Below, one piece after another: positions 8,463 to 17,446 of a DNA stretch of 52,049 nucleotides (the first letter of the stretch is position 1; each line of letters opens with the position of its first letter). The DNA comes from Muribaculaceae bacterium (GTDB lineage: Bacteria > Bacteroidota > Bacteroidia > Bacteroidales > Muribaculaceae), in NCBI GenBank assembly GCA_029058745.1, contig JAIDXM010000054.1, positions 1 to 52,049 on the forward strand. The letters run 5' to 3'. The notes under the pieces are model-generated. The model made no database searches, was not told where the DNA came from, and worked only from the letters and a program-made list of their open reading frames with translations. A program made the position numbers and the translations under genes.

Positions 8463-9260
8463 TTATTTGGGTTGTTTGCCGATATAAGCCAGGATACCGC
8501 CATCTACATAAAGCACATGACCGTTCACAAAGTCGCTCGCCTTGGAAGCCAGGAACACGGCGGGACCCTCGAGGTCTTCCGGATTGCCCCAGCGTGCGGC
8601 GGGAGTCTTGGCGATGATAAATGAGTCGAAAGGATGACGGCTGCCGTCGGCCTGACGCTCGCGGAGGGGCGCTGTCTGCTCGGTGGCTATATAACCGGGG
8701 CCGATGCCATTGCACTGGATGTTGTATTCGCCATACTCAGAGCAGATATTGCGGGTGAGCATCTTGAGGCCGCCCTTGGCTGCCGCATATGCGGAAACTG
8801 TCTCACGGCCAAGCTCACTCATCATTGAGCAGATGTTGATAATCTTTCCGGCTCCCTTCTTAATCATACCGGGAATAACTGCCTTGGCACAGATAAACGG
8901 GCCGATAAGGTCGATATCGATGACCCTGCGGAAATCTTCCACACCCATCTCCTCCATGGGTATGCGCTTGATAATGCCGGCGTTGTTGACGAGGATGTCG
9001 ATTGTTCCCACAGTCTGCTCGATATCGGCCACCATAGCCTTCACGGCGGCTTCGTCAGTCACGTCGCAGAGATAGCCCTTGGCGTCGATGCCGAGTTCCT
9101 TGTAAGCGGCCAGACCACGGTCAACAGTCTCCTGTCGTGAGCAGTTGAACACAATCTTCGCGCCTGCCTTCGCAAGAGCCTTGGCCATAGCGAGGCCGAT
9201 TCCGTAAGCGGCACCTGTGACAAGAGCCACTTTCCCTTCAAGGGAAAACATATTTTCCAT
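8463..9260 (-). CDS. kduD: 2-dehydro-3-deoxy-D-gluconate 5-dehydrogenase-type SDR
   Basis: A short-chain dehydrogenase of 265 residues. It has the TGAAYGIG NAD(P)-binding loop (residues 15-22), NNAG (92-95), catalytic Ser145, and Tyr158-x-x-x-Lys162 in SAYAAAKGG. KduD reduces 2,5-diketo-3-deoxygluconate to KDG, the step after KduI. Close relatives include gluconate 5-dehydrogenase, and the choice of KduD rests partly on the neighbouring kduI. No signal peptide is seen, so the enzyme is cytoplasmic, which contrasts with the leader on KduI and implies transport between the two steps. A start three residues later (MFSLEGK, 9251) is also possible. Confidence 0.88.
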   Translation of the reverse strand: MENMFSLEGKVALVTGAAYGIGLAMAKALAKAGAKIVFNCSRQETVDRGLAAYKELGIDAKGYLCDVTDEAAVKAMVADIEQTVGTIDILVNNAGIIKRIPMEEMGVEDFRRVIDIDLIGPFICAKAVIPGMIKKGAGKIINICSMMSELGRETVSAYAAAKGGLKMLTRNICSEYGEYNIQCNGIGPGYIATEQTAPLRERQADGSRHPFDSFIIAKTPAARWGNPEDLEGPAVFLASKASDFVNGHVLYVDGGILAYIGKQPK

Positions 9261-9359
9261 GTCGTAAAATATTAGGTTGTTTTTTATATATTATCATTAC
9301 AGGAAATCATCCGTCGCCTCAAGCCGCTCTGACACGCCGCCATGGCAGTGGGATGACAC

Positions 9360-11690
9360 CTAAAAAAGATCTTTGATATGACGGGTGTCGTCGCTCCAAT
9401 GATGGTCCTTGGGGAACGGGTCGCCGTCCCATGCCTTCTTCGATGTCCAAGGCTGTGCCGCATCGCTCCAGAAAGGATGCGTGGCAGGAAGTCCAAGGGG
9501 CATGAATGCGAGGGTGGTCATGTAGAGGGAGCCATTGTTGGTGTACCAGTCGGCCACATTTGGCTGACGCCCTGAGAATCCGATTGTCAGGAATCCTCCT
9601 TCGTTGAAATTCTCTTTTCCGTCGAACATCCTGCGCATCACCGATGTGAGGGCGGCTCGCACCTGTCCGTTGGTGACTCCGGCAGGAAGTTTCTCATACC
9701 AGGCCATCAGGGCGAGAGGCTGCATGGTGGCCATACGGTAGGGGATGGAACGTCCGAACACCGGGAAGGTGCCTTCGGGTGAGATGAGACGTTCGAGCAC
9801 TATGGCATACTTCTGAGTACGCTTCAGCGCGCGCTCGTAATAACGAGGATAGTGGATACGGGTTCTTGCTCCGGCATCCTTCATATTCGAGAGTGTCTCA
9901 AGATACATAGGATGAAACACATAGCTACTGTAATAGTCGAACGCGAACTCAGGACCGTCGGCATACCATCCGTCGCCGGTGTACCATTCCTCGGTTTTCC
10001 GTATGGCGGAATTCACACGGTACTGGTCGTAAGACGCACCCACCTTTGCCAGGAAACTCTCTATGGTTGATGAGAAAAGCACCCAGTTGGTATAAGGGGG
10101 ATCAACATTTCGTAGCCCCTGAAACTCCTTGATATATCTCTGCTTTGTGGTTTCGTCAAGAGGCATCCACAACGACTCATAGCCTCTGATGAAGCTTTCC
10201 GCCACATACGCGGCATCCACGAGAGCCTGACCCTGACCCTGCCAAAGCAGATAGTCGGGGCTTTCGGGATCAACGGCATTAGCATAGCTCTTAAGAGCCA
10301 GGCCACGGAGTTCAGCCCTGCGTTTCCCCTCAACGGTACCGTCGTCGGGAAGTGAGAGCCACGGAGCGATTCCGGCCATAAGCCTTCCGAAAGTCTCCAT
10401 ATATGTCACTTTCTTGTCGCGGCCATCCCAGTTGGGACTCACCTCTACAAGCATGTTTTTCTGAAGGTTGCCTTCTGCCATGTTGCTCAACACCGGATAA
10501 GCCATCTTATAGGCGAGGTCAGACCAATAGTTACGGTCTGCATTCTCCTCCTTCTCAAGCATCCTGACATATTCGCAGGCCGCGAGCAAGAACGCACCGA
10601 CGCCGAAATCACTCGTTGACTTAGCGTCCACCACCTGTCCGGGAATCGCCTTCTCACCAATCGGCTGCACGTAACCCACGCTGCCGTCCTTCTGCAAAGC
10701 CTTGCCGCGCAGATAGTTCCATCCTTTCTGTGCCGAGGCAAGATATTTCGGGTCGTTGAGATACCCGTTATTGATTCCCCACAACAGTCCATAGGTGAAG
10801 AATGCGGTGCCGCTTGTCTCCGGACCCGGGGCATGTTCCGGATCAAGCATAGAACGTGTCCAGTATCCTTCCGGCTGCTGGGATGCCACGACAGCGTCGG
10901 CGAGCTTCACATACTTATTCTCGAAAAAGTCACGATGCCTGTAGTCTTTCGGCAGGTCGGCAAGCACTTTGGCGAGTCCCGCGAGCACCCAGCCGTCGCC
11001 TCTTGCCCAGAAATCCTTCACGCCGTTCGCGCTCTTATGCTTGGGATAGACATACTTACCGTCGCGGAAATAAAGGCCGGTCTCCTCATCAAGCATTATG
11101 CTGTCGCTCACGAGGACATAGTCGTAGAGCTTGTCGAGGTATTTGGGATTTCCGGTGATGCGGTTCATCTTAGTCATCACAGGCATCACCATATACAGAC
11201 CGTCGGCCCACCACCAATAGTCGTTCTGCGGTGTTGACATCTCATACTCCATCACCTCCCGGGCCCTCTTTATGCGACGGTCATCTGGAAGGATATGATA
11301 GAGATCGGCATAAGTCTGGAAGCATATCTGCCAGTCGCCGAAAAGCACGTGGTCGTCGGTCTCCCCGTAATTGTATTTCCATTTACTACGGTCGTTCCCC
11401 TTGGCACCTTTCCAGTCATTGTGCTCGGCCCAGGCCACGGAATAGTCGAGATACTCCTTATTGCCGGTAAGCTTGTATGCCTCCATGTTGCCGGTATGAT
11501 ACGCCGCCACATGCCAGAATGAGGTGGCCTGCGGAGCGTGACTACTCTGCCATTTGGTGTTGACCTTGTCAATAATGGTCCGTACTTCACCCGCCTCCTT
11601 CGAAGCCTTGGAGGGGGAAGGGGCGGCCATAGAGACTGTCGAGCAGACCAGCATGCCGCCAAGTAAAATTTTTCCTAAAATCAGGTTCAT
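9360..11690 (-). CDS. Secreted fusion: GH105 unsaturated rhamnogalacturonyl hydrolase + DUF2264
   Basis: A 776-residue two-domain protein. After a signal peptide (MNLILGKILLGGMLVCSTVS, cleavage near AAP), residues about 35-375 form a GH88/GH105-like (alpha/alpha)6 barrel with the WADGLYM motif (161-167, candidate catalytic Asp163) and WARGDGW (228-234), as in YteR-type enzymes that cut unsaturated galacturonosyl-rhamnose. Residues about 385-776 match DUF2264, another barrel family found near pectin genes (markers NWDGRDKKVTYMETFGRLMAGI interrupted here, and WYTGDGWYADG). It is the first gene of the operon, just downstream of a TAnnTTTG promoter. The fusion suggests two successive cuts on the same oligosaccharide. 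The product, a 4-deoxy unsaturated uronate, feeds KduI and KduD. Confidence 0.88.
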   Translation of the reverse strand: MNLILGKILLGGMLVCSTVSMAAPSPSKASKEAGEVRTIIDKVNTKWQSSHAPQATSFWHVAAYHTGNMEAYKLTGNKEYLDYSVAWAEHNDWKGAKGNDRSKWKYNYGETDDHVLFGDWQICFQTYADLYHILPDDRRIKRAREVMEYEMSTPQNDYWWWADGLYMVMPVMTKMNRITGNPKYLDKLYDYVLVSDSIMLDEETGLYFRDGKYVYPKHKSANGVKDFWARGDGWVLAGLAKVLADLPKDYRHRDFFENKYVKLADAVVASQQPEGYWTRSMLDPEHAPGPETSGTAFFTYGLLWGINNGYLNDPKYLASAQKGWNYLRGKALQKDGSVGYVQPIGEKAIPGQVVDAKSTSDFGVGAFLLAACEYVRMLEKEENADRNYWSDLAYKMAYPVLSNMAEGNLQKNMLVEVSPNWDGRDKKVTYMETFGRLMAGIAPWLSLPDDGTVEGKRRAELRGLALKSYANAVDPESPDYLLWQGQGQALVDAAYVAESFIRGYESLWMPLDETTKQRYIKEFQGLRNVDPPYTNWVLFSSTIESFLAKVGASYDQYRVNSAIRKTEEWYTGDGWYADGPEFAFDYYSSYVFHPMYLETLSNMKDAGARTRIHYPRYYERALKRTQKYAIVLERLISPEGTFPVFGRSIPYRMATMQPLALMAWYEKLPAGVTNGQVRAALTSVMRRMFDGKENFNEGGFLTIGFSGRQPNVADWYTNNGSLYMTTLAFMPLGLPATHPFWSDAAQPWTSKKAWDGDPFPKDHHWSDDTRHIKDLF

Positions 11691-11741
11691 GGGTTGAGGT
11701 TTTTTCTCTTTAGGTTGTTATTGCCGGGCCAATTAATTATG

Positions 11742-11749
11742 CAAAGATA
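11742..11749 (-). promoter_or_regulatory. Promoter -7 box of the pectin operon
   Basis: On the minus strand the bases read TATCTTTG, matching the Bacteroidetes TAnnTTTG box, 52 bases upstream of the GH105-DUF2264 start. The -33 element is only weakly T-rich. Confidence 0.55.
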
Positions 11750-11847
11750 ATAAAGGTGGCCGACGAATGAAAATAATAAAGCGAATATGAACTTTAATCA
11801 CCCCTTTTTTGGATGATTTTCCATCATTTTTAACAATTTTTCAAGGC

Positions 11848-12051
11848 TTACCACTGTTCCGAAGGAGTCCAGCCATCCTTCCCTTCGGCAAACAACACAC
11901 CTCCGCCATGTGCGTTGATCGTATCTCCCGCCACATCTCTCCATACTTTCCCATTCTCGATTAAGTTTCCTGCTGTAGCCGCGCCATAACCGGAGGCCGG
12001 ACACAATGCAACAGCCATATAGGCGGCACAAATAATCTCCTTACGTTTCAC
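11848..12051 (-). pseudogene. N-terminal fragment of a secreted GH43-like glycosidase
   Basis: A 67-residue frame begins with a signal peptide (MKRKEIICAAYMAVALCPAS). It then reads NGKVWRDVAGDTINAHGGG, the usual start of GH43-type proteins, in which a W-x-D-x-x-G-x-x-INAHGGG stretch carries the first catalytic region. It ends abruptly at DGWTPSEQW and a stop; no further GH43 sequence follows on any frame down to 11760. It is therefore a truncated remnant lying between carB and the pectin operon. The short peptide could still be made and exported. The remaining part of the 11691-12283 gap holds the operon promoter and the carB terminator. Confidence 0.65.
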
Positions 12052-12199
12052 TGTTTGTTCCGTATGTTAAAAGTTTTCCAAGTATCATGCGGCAGAGAAA
12101 TCTTCCTCCGACGTCGCACGATTACAAAGTAAACCATTATTCCGCAATATCAACCTTTCCAAATCGTGCTTTTATTTGTCAGAATCGTTCAAATAATAT

Positions 12200-12238
12200 A
12201 AAAAAGCCGGACACATCATCTGAAATGACATGTCCGGC
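12200..12238 (-). terminator. Rho-independent terminator of carB
   Basis: GCCGGACA at 12206-12213 pairs with TGTCCGGC at 12231-12238. On the minus strand the stem is followed by a six-base T-run (12200-12205). It lies 46 bases after the carB stop. Confidence 0.85.
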
Positions 12239-12283
12239 AACATTATGAACGATTTGGACAGGTGTCTCACCACCCGCCTTGCA

Positions 12284-15200
12284 TCAATACTCTTTCCAGG
12301 GAGTGATTCCGATGCTCTCCACGGGCCTGTTGATGAACGCCTTCACAAAGGCGCTCGCGAGACGCGCATTGGTGAGCAAGGGGATGTTGTGGTCGATTGC
12401 CCAACGGCGGATGCGGTAGCCGTTGGTGAGCTCACGCTTGGTATGGTTCTTGGGGATGTTGATTACGAGATCCACCTTATGTCCTGAGATAAGGTCGAGC
12501 ACATTCTCTCCCTCCTCATCGGGCCAGCATACAGCCTCGGCCTCCACTCCATTATTGTTCAGGAACGCGGCGGTGCCTTCCGTGGCATATATCTTGTAGC
12601 CGTTCCCTGCAAGCAGCCTGCATGCGTCGAGCATGTCAACCTTTCCTCTCACATCTCCTGAGCTGACAAGCACCGCGTCCTTAGGGACATGATGTCCCAC
12701 AGACACCATGGCGTTGAGAAGCGCCTCGTCGAAATCCTTTCCGAGACATCCGACCTCTCCGGTTGAGGACATATCCACACCGAGCACCGGGTCTGCCTTG
12801 TGCAGTCGTGCAAACGAGAACTGCGAAGCCTTGACTCCGATATAGTCGATGTCGAATGTGGAGGTGTCAACCTTCTCCACTTTCTCTCCAAGCATGATAC
12901 GGGTGGCTGTCTCTATGAAATTTTTCTTCAGCACCTTGCTGACAAACGGGAAAGAACGTGATGCACGGAGATTACACTCTATCACCTTCACATAGTTGTC
13001 TTTGGCAAGGAACTGTATGTTGAACGGGCCGGATATGTTGAGCTCCTTGGCGATTCTCGCGCTGATTCGCTTGATGCGGCGGGCAGTAGCCATATAAATC
13101 TTCTGGGCGGGGAACACGAGTGTGGCGTCGCCTGAATGCACTCCGGCAAACTCAACATGCTCAGAGATGGCATATTCCACAATCTCACCGTTGCGTGCCA
13201 CAGCATCGAACTCTATCTCCTTTGTGTTCTGAAGGAACTCAGACACTACCACAGGATATTCCTTCGACACCTTGGCCGCCTGCGAAAGGAAGCGGTGGAG
13301 CTCATCATAGTCATGGCATACGTTCATGGCCGCTCCAGAAAGCACATAGCTCGGACGGACAAGAACCGGGAATCCGACTTCTGATATGAAGCTATCGATT
13401 TCCTCTGTGGTGGTAAGCTCCTTCCAACGGGGCTGGTCGATGCCAAGCTGGTCGAGCATAGCGGAGAACTTATGGCGGTTCTCAGCACGGTCGATGCTTA
13501 TCGGAGAGGTCCCGAGCACGGGCACATGCTGACGGTAGAGCTTCATCGCAAGGTTGTTCGGAATCTGGCCACCCACGCTGACAATCACGCCACGCGGAAT
13601 CTCAAGGTCGAGGATGTCCATTACACGCTCGAAGCTAAGCTCGTCGAAATAGAGACGGTCACACATGTCGTAGTCGGTTGAGACCGTCTCCGGGTTATAG
13701 TTGATCATTATAGCCTTGTAGCCAAGACGACGGCAGGTGGTGGCCGCGTTCACCGAACACCAGTCAAACTCCACGGAGCTGCCGATGCGGTATGCCCCGG
13801 AGCCAAGCACAACGATATTGTTGCCGGCGTTCATATCATAGCGTATGGAGTTCTCTTCAGCCCCATAGGTGACATACAGATAGTTGGTGAGCTCAGGATA
13901 TTCAGAAGCCACCGTGTTGATACGACGTACGCAAGGAAGCACCTCAAGGCTCTTGCGATGATTGCGCACACGGAGCATGTCCGCCTCCATCGAACCCTGG
14001 GGATTCTCAACGAAACGGGCAATCTGGAAATCGGAAAATCCGAGACGCTTGGCCTCCTTCATGACATCGGCAGGAAGGTCCTCAATCTTGTCATATCCCT
14101 CAAGCACACCCTTATAGCGCACAATATTGGCGAGACGTCCGATAAACCATTTGTCGATTTTGGTAAGTTCCTCAATGCGTTCTACCGTATAACCCTCCTC
14201 AAGAGCCTGTGCTATGGCGAAGATGCGGAGATCGGTGGGGTGGGAGAGCACATTGTCGAGATCATCGAACCGCAGGTCGTTGTTCCCCACGAATCCATGC
14301 ATGCCCTGGCCTATCATACGGAGTCCTTTTTGGATAATCTCCTCAAACGACTTGCCGATTGACATTATCTCACCGACAGATTTCATCGAGCTGCCTATCT
14401 CGCGGTCAACCCCCACAAACTTGGTGAGGTCCCAGCGCGGTATCTTCACAATCATGTAGTCAACCGAAGGAGCGACATATGCGGAGTTGGGCGTCCCCAT
14501 CTCGCCAATCTGGTCGAGAGTATAGCCGAGCGCGAGCTTGGCGGCCACAAACGCGAGTGGATAACCCGAAGCCTTGGAGGCAAGGGCGGATGAGCGGCTC
14601 AGACGGGCGTTGATCTCGATGATACGGTAGTCGTTGGTCTCAGCATTGAAGGCATACTGGATGTTGCATTCCCCGACTATCCCGATGTGGCGAACCACTT
14701 TGGTGGCGATATCCTCAAGCATCTTAATCTGCTCCTTGCTGAGCGACACGATGGGAGCCACAACGATTGACTCTCCCGTATGGATTCCGAGCGGGTCGAA
14801 GTTTTCCATCGGCACCACCGTGAAACAATGGTCGTTGGCGTCGCGTATAACCTCGAACTCTATCTCTTTCCATCCTTTCAGCGACTCCTCAACGAGAATC
14901 TGCTTGGAGTAGGCGAGGGCGCTCTCGCAATGTGTGCGGAATTCCTCGTCGTTGGTGCATATGCCGGAACCGAGTCCGCCGAGCGCGTATCCGGAACGTA
15001 CCATCACAGGATAGCCGATGCGATGGGCCACCTCCACTGCGGCGTCGATGCTCTCAACCGCCTGCGAAACCGGAGTCTTGACATCTATTTCGTTAAGTTT
15101 CTTTACAAAAAGGTCTCGGTCTTCGGTTATCATGATTGCCTCTACCGAAGTGCCGAGCACCTTCACGCCATATTTCTCGAGAGTTCCGTTAAGATATAGC

Positions 15201-15484
15201 TCCGTTCCGCAATTGAGGGCCGTCTGACCGCCGAAAGCAAGCAGTATGCCGTCGGGACGTTCCTTCTTGATGACCTCCTCCACGAAATACGGGGTAATCG
15301 GGAGAAAATAAACCTGGTCGGCGACACCTTCCGAAGTCTGGATGGTGGCGATGTTTGGGTTGATGAGCACTGTGGAGATTCCCTCCTCGCGCAAAGCCTT
15401 CAGTGCCTGTGAACCTGAATAGTCAAATTCGCCCGCCTGCCCGATTTTAAGGGCACCGGAACCGAGTAGCAATACCTTCTTCAT
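12284..15484 (-). CDS. carB: Carbamoyl-phosphate synthase large subunit
   Basis: At 1,066 residues it is full length for CarB. The two homologous ATP-grasp halves are visible: the N-terminal half starts MKKVLLLGSGALKIGQAGEF and the second half contains VVLGSGAYRIGSSVEFDWC. A C-terminal MGS-like regulatory domain follows (about 930-1066, with IYATEGTAAFLNNNGVEAE). It makes carbamoyl phosphate from bicarbonate, ATP and ammonia from CarA, for pyrimidine and arginine synthesis in the cytoplasm. carA is not adjacent in this window. A TAnnTTTG promoter lies 34 bases upstream and a strong terminator follows, so it is transcribed alone. Confidence 0.97.
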   Translation of the reverse strand: MKKVLLLGSGALKIGQAGEFDYSGSQALKALREEGISTVLINPNIATIQTSEGVADQVYFLPITPYFVEEVIKKERPDGILLAFGGQTALNCGTELYLNGTLEKYGVKVLGTSVEAIMITEDRDLFVKKLNEIDVKTPVSQAVESIDAAVEVAHRIGYPVMVRSGYALGGLGSGICTNDEEFRTHCESALAYSKQILVEESLKGWKEIEFEVIRDANDHCFTVVPMENFDPLGIHTGESIVVAPIVSLSKEQIKMLEDIATKVVRHIGIVGECNIQYAFNAETNDYRIIEINARLSRSSALASKASGYPLAFVAAKLALGYTLDQIGEMGTPNSAYVAPSVDYMIVKIPRWDLTKFVGVDREIGSSMKSVGEIMSIGKSFEEIIQKGLRMIGQGMHGFVGNNDLRFDDLDNVLSHPTDLRIFAIAQALEEGYTVERIEELTKIDKWFIGRLANIVRYKGVLEGYDKIEDLPADVMKEAKRLGFSDFQIARFVENPQGSMEADMLRVRNHRKSLEVLPCVRRINTVASEYPELTNYLYVTYGAEENSIRYDMNAGNNIVVLGSGAYRIGSSVEFDWCSVNAATTCRRLGYKAIMINYNPETVSTDYDMCDRLYFDELSFERVMDILDLEIPRGVIVSVGGQIPNNLAMKLYRQHVPVLGTSPISIDRAENRHKFSAMLDQLGIDQPRWKELTTTEEIDSFISEVGFPVLVRPSYVLSGAAMNVCHDYDELHRFLSQAAKVSKEYPVVVSEFLQNTKEIEFDAVARNGEIVEYAISEHVEFAGVHSGDATLVFPAQKIYMATARRIKRISARIAKELNISGPFNIQFLAKDNYVKVIECNLRASRSFPFVSKVLKKNFIETATRIMLGEKVEKVDTSTFDIDYIGVKASQFSFARLHKADPVLGVDMSSTGEVGCLGKDFDEALLNAMVSVGHHVPKDAVLVSSGDVRGKVDMLDACRLLAGNGYKIYATEGTAAFLNNNGVEAEAVCWPDEEGENVLDLISGHKVDLVINIPKNHTKRELTNGYRIRRWAIDHNIPLLTNARLASAFVKAFINRPVESIGITPWKEY

Positions 15485-15517
15485 AATGATTTATCGGTGA
15501 TAAGTACAATTTGCCCA

Positions 15518-15525
15518 CAAAATTA
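15518..15525 (-). promoter_or_regulatory. Promoter -7 box of carB
   Basis: The minus strand reads TAATTTTG, fitting TAnnTTTG, 34 bases upstream of the carB start. Confidence 0.5.
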
Positions 15526-15584
15526 CATAATTTTTCAGTTTTCCGCAACATATAGGCCGATGTCTGCCAGATTTCTTTTCTTCG

Positions 15585-15632
15585 ACATCGGGGGGGATGT
15601 CATAATTGGCTTTATGACATCCCCCCCGATGT
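15585..15632. terminator. Perfect 20-bp hairpin between a GH43-like gene and carB
   Basis: Arms 15585-15604 and 15613-15632 are exact reverse complements with an eight-base loop; each contains a run of seven G or C. It lies 27 bases after the stop of the gene at 15660. There is no T-run on the minus strand, so termination may be factor-assisted. Confidence 0.65.
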
Positions 15633-15659
15633 TGTCGTATCCCTTTTCGTTTCCGGGAA

Positions 15660-16721
15660 TCATTTATGAGAGTCTGACCATTTCTGGAGACGGTCGTATT
15701 CTTCTTTAGTGAGACGCATAAACGAGCCGTGCTGCGGAGCCTCGACTCCTCGTATATCCTGCGGGTCGCGGAAATTGCGCATGTTCTCGTCGGCCACACA
15801 TATGCGGTAATGTTTCGGGTTTGAGGAATATTCAATGTATGCGATACGCCATGTGGGGTCGTTGAAAAGCTGGAAAGCCGACACTCCCTCACATTTCTTG
15901 TTCCCCTCGAAATTGACATAATCCTTCTCGTCCGGCTCGCTCCAGGGGCCATGGAGAGTAGGGGCCGTGGAGGTGAATATGCCGGGAGTTCCTCCCTCTT
16001 TCTTTATCATCATGTGATAAAGGCCATCAGTGTCCAGATAGTTGATGTCGGCATCAATAGTCGCGTAGCCCCAATCGAAAAGGAGACGCGGCTTAGTGAG
16101 CTTCGTGAATGTCTCGTCGGCATACGAATAATACATGCGGTCGTATTCCTCACCGTCTTCCGGATTCCATAAAGAATAGTAAATCATATAACCGCCCTTC
16201 TTGCCGTCAGGCCATACATATTCCGGGTTCCAGAAAATCTGAGGAGCCCACACGCGCAGTATGGTGGAATAGTCCTTGTATGGGTCGGGAGACTCCGGGT
16301 CACAGAATATCTCGGCTCCTTTACGGAAATCGAAGGTCTTCGACTCCCAGTTTATCAAGTCGTCGCTACGGAGAAGGTCGATTCCATAGTTATGCCACTT
16401 CTTGCTTTTGCCCACGTTCATGTCGGTTGTGACCATGAGATATCCGGAGCCGTCATGCTTGCGGGTTATGTAGGCATCTCGTGTGCCACCCTCTATGCGG
16501 GCATGCTCAGCCGGGTCAAACACCGGCTTTCCGCCGATGAGGTCATGGAAGTTAAGGCCGTCGCGGCTCAAGGCATAAGCCGTCCACTCCCCCTTGCCGC
16601 TCATATGGCAATAAAGATAGCCGTAGTCTCCTTTCTGCAGATTCTGCGCGGAAGCGCCAACCGGAAATGCAGCGGCGGCAACAGCCACACATTTCAGGAT
16701 ATTAGATAACGAAAGTTTCAT
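15660..16721 (-). CDS. Secreted GH43-like five-bladed propeller glycosidase
   Basis: A 353-residue product with signal peptide MKLSLSNILKCVAVAAAAFP (cleavage near ASA). Repeated short blade motifs (YGYLYCHMSGKGEWTAYALS, EGGTRDAYITRKHDGSGYLM, RVWAPQIFWNPEYVWPDGKK, DADINYLDTDGLYHMMIKKE) and the end QHGSFMRLTKEEYDRL are typical of secreted GH43-type arabinosidase-like proteins in Bacteroidetes. The expected role is release of arabinose or xylose from side chains. The catalytic triad cannot be fixed by eye. It has its own TAnnTTTG promoter and is separated from carB by a strong hairpin. Confidence 0.82.
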   Translation of the reverse strand: MKLSLSNILKCVAVAAAAFPVGASAQNLQKGDYGYLYCHMSGKGEWTAYALSRDGLNFHDLIGGKPVFDPAEHARIEGGTRDAYITRKHDGSGYLMVTTDMNVGKSKKWHNYGIDLLRSDDLINWESKTFDFRKGAEIFCDPESPDPYKDYSTILRVWAPQIFWNPEYVWPDGKKGGYMIYYSLWNPEDGEEYDRMYYSYADETFTKLTKPRLLFDWGYATIDADINYLDTDGLYHMMIKKEGGTPGIFTSTAPTLHGPWSEPDEKDYVNFEGNKKCEGVSAFQLFNDPTWRIAYIEYSSNPKHYRICVADENMRNFRDPQDIRGVEAPQHGSFMRLTKEEYDRLQKWSDSHK

Positions 16722-16770
16722 ATTACGAATTATATGTTCAATTTCAGATTCTCAAATCTTTTTTCTGCCA

Positions 16771-16778
16771 CAAATTTA
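16771..16778 (-). promoter_or_regulatory. Promoter -7 box of the GH43-like gene
   Basis: The minus strand reads TAAATTTG (TAnnTTTG), 50 bases upstream of the start at 16721. Confidence 0.5.
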
Positions 16779-16916
16779 GATAAAAATTCCGGGATTTTTA
16801 CACCGGCTGAATAAAGATATATAAAAAAATGATATTCTTAACAAACATTCGCCACCTGAATGCCGGCTCCGCACAATGATTCGCATAAATCCGGATAATA
16901 ATGGTTGGGCAAGGGC

Positions 16917-16944
16917 AAAAAAAACGCTCCTTTCTCAAGGAACG
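16917..16944 (-). terminator. Rho-independent terminator of the 32-residue small gene
   Basis: On the minus strand CGTTCCTT (16944-16937), a four-base loop and AAGGAGCG (16932-16925, one G-U pair) are followed by eight T (16924-16917). It lies about 60 bases after the stop of the small frame at 17003, which supports that frame being transcribed. Confidence 0.85.
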
Positions 16945-17002
16945 CGTAACTGATAATAACAACCTGTAGAAGTGAAACGGTATCCACTTCCCAGCCGCCT
17001 TT

Positions 17003-17101
17003 TCATTTCCGGTTTGCCTCATGGAGGTAAACCTCTGTACGTGCAAGACAATAGTTTGCAGTGCGAAATGCCTTGGCAGCTTTCTTGAATAGATTAACCA
17101 T
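17003..17101 (-). CDS. Small protein, 32 aa
   Basis: ATG at 17101, stop TGA at 17003-17005. The peptide begins MVNLFKKAAKAFRTANYCLA and ends EVYLHEANRK. It is basic, and residues 3-20 could form an amphipathic helix (Lys and Arg on one side). No family is recognised. Support comes from context: a TAnnTTTG box at 17232-17239, a folded 130-base leader, and a strong terminator at 16917-16944 make a complete small transcription unit in an otherwise gene-free 725-base gap. It may be a real small protein, or the unit may be a small RNA that happens to hold a frame. Confidence 0.55.
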   Translation of the reverse strand: MVNLFKKAAKAFRTANYCLARTEVYLHEANRK

Positions 17102-17231
17102 AACGATAATAATTTAATAAAACCTAAAAACCTGTAATCACGGTCAAGTCTCCTAAGAGACCTCACCAACAATCTTACATCTGGCCGACTCTTCGGCCTC
17201 TCTCTTTTACCTTTCTGAATAATTAACGCTG
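17102..17231 (-). ncRNA. Structured leader of the small gene
   Basis: Two short hairpins lie in the presumed 5' leader on the minus strand: GGCCGA-AGAG-TCGGCC (about 17183-17198) and GTCTC-TTAG-GAGAC (about 17149-17162). Their stems are perfect. The region could act as a leader element for the 32-residue frame or be part of a small RNA. This is structural inference only. Confidence 0.35.
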
Positions 17232-17239
17232 CAAAGTTA
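17232..17239 (-). promoter_or_regulatory. Promoter -7 box of the small gene
   Basis: The minus strand reads TAACTTTG followed by CAGC, an exact TAnnTTTG match. The remaining bases between here and 17446 are AT-rich with no gene seen. Confidence 0.55.
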
Positions 17240-17446
17240 ATAAATGTTTTTAAATTATGTTGTATAACATATGATTTTTTTCGTCAATTCGTCACTTATT
17301 TTATATAAGCAAGAAGTCAACTACCTCGCAACGCATATTTATAACACTATATATCAATATATTATTCCCATAATATCACATTTTATCCACCATCTCTCTA
17401 AGATCAGGCTCACGGCCTTGAAATGATTTGAATAAGAGAGGATGTG

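Noticed and set aside
16798..17172. A 124-codon minus-strand frame crossing the small-gene region
   Set aside because: It runs through the terminator at 16917-16944 and has no normal start; the 32-codon frame fits the promoter and terminator better.
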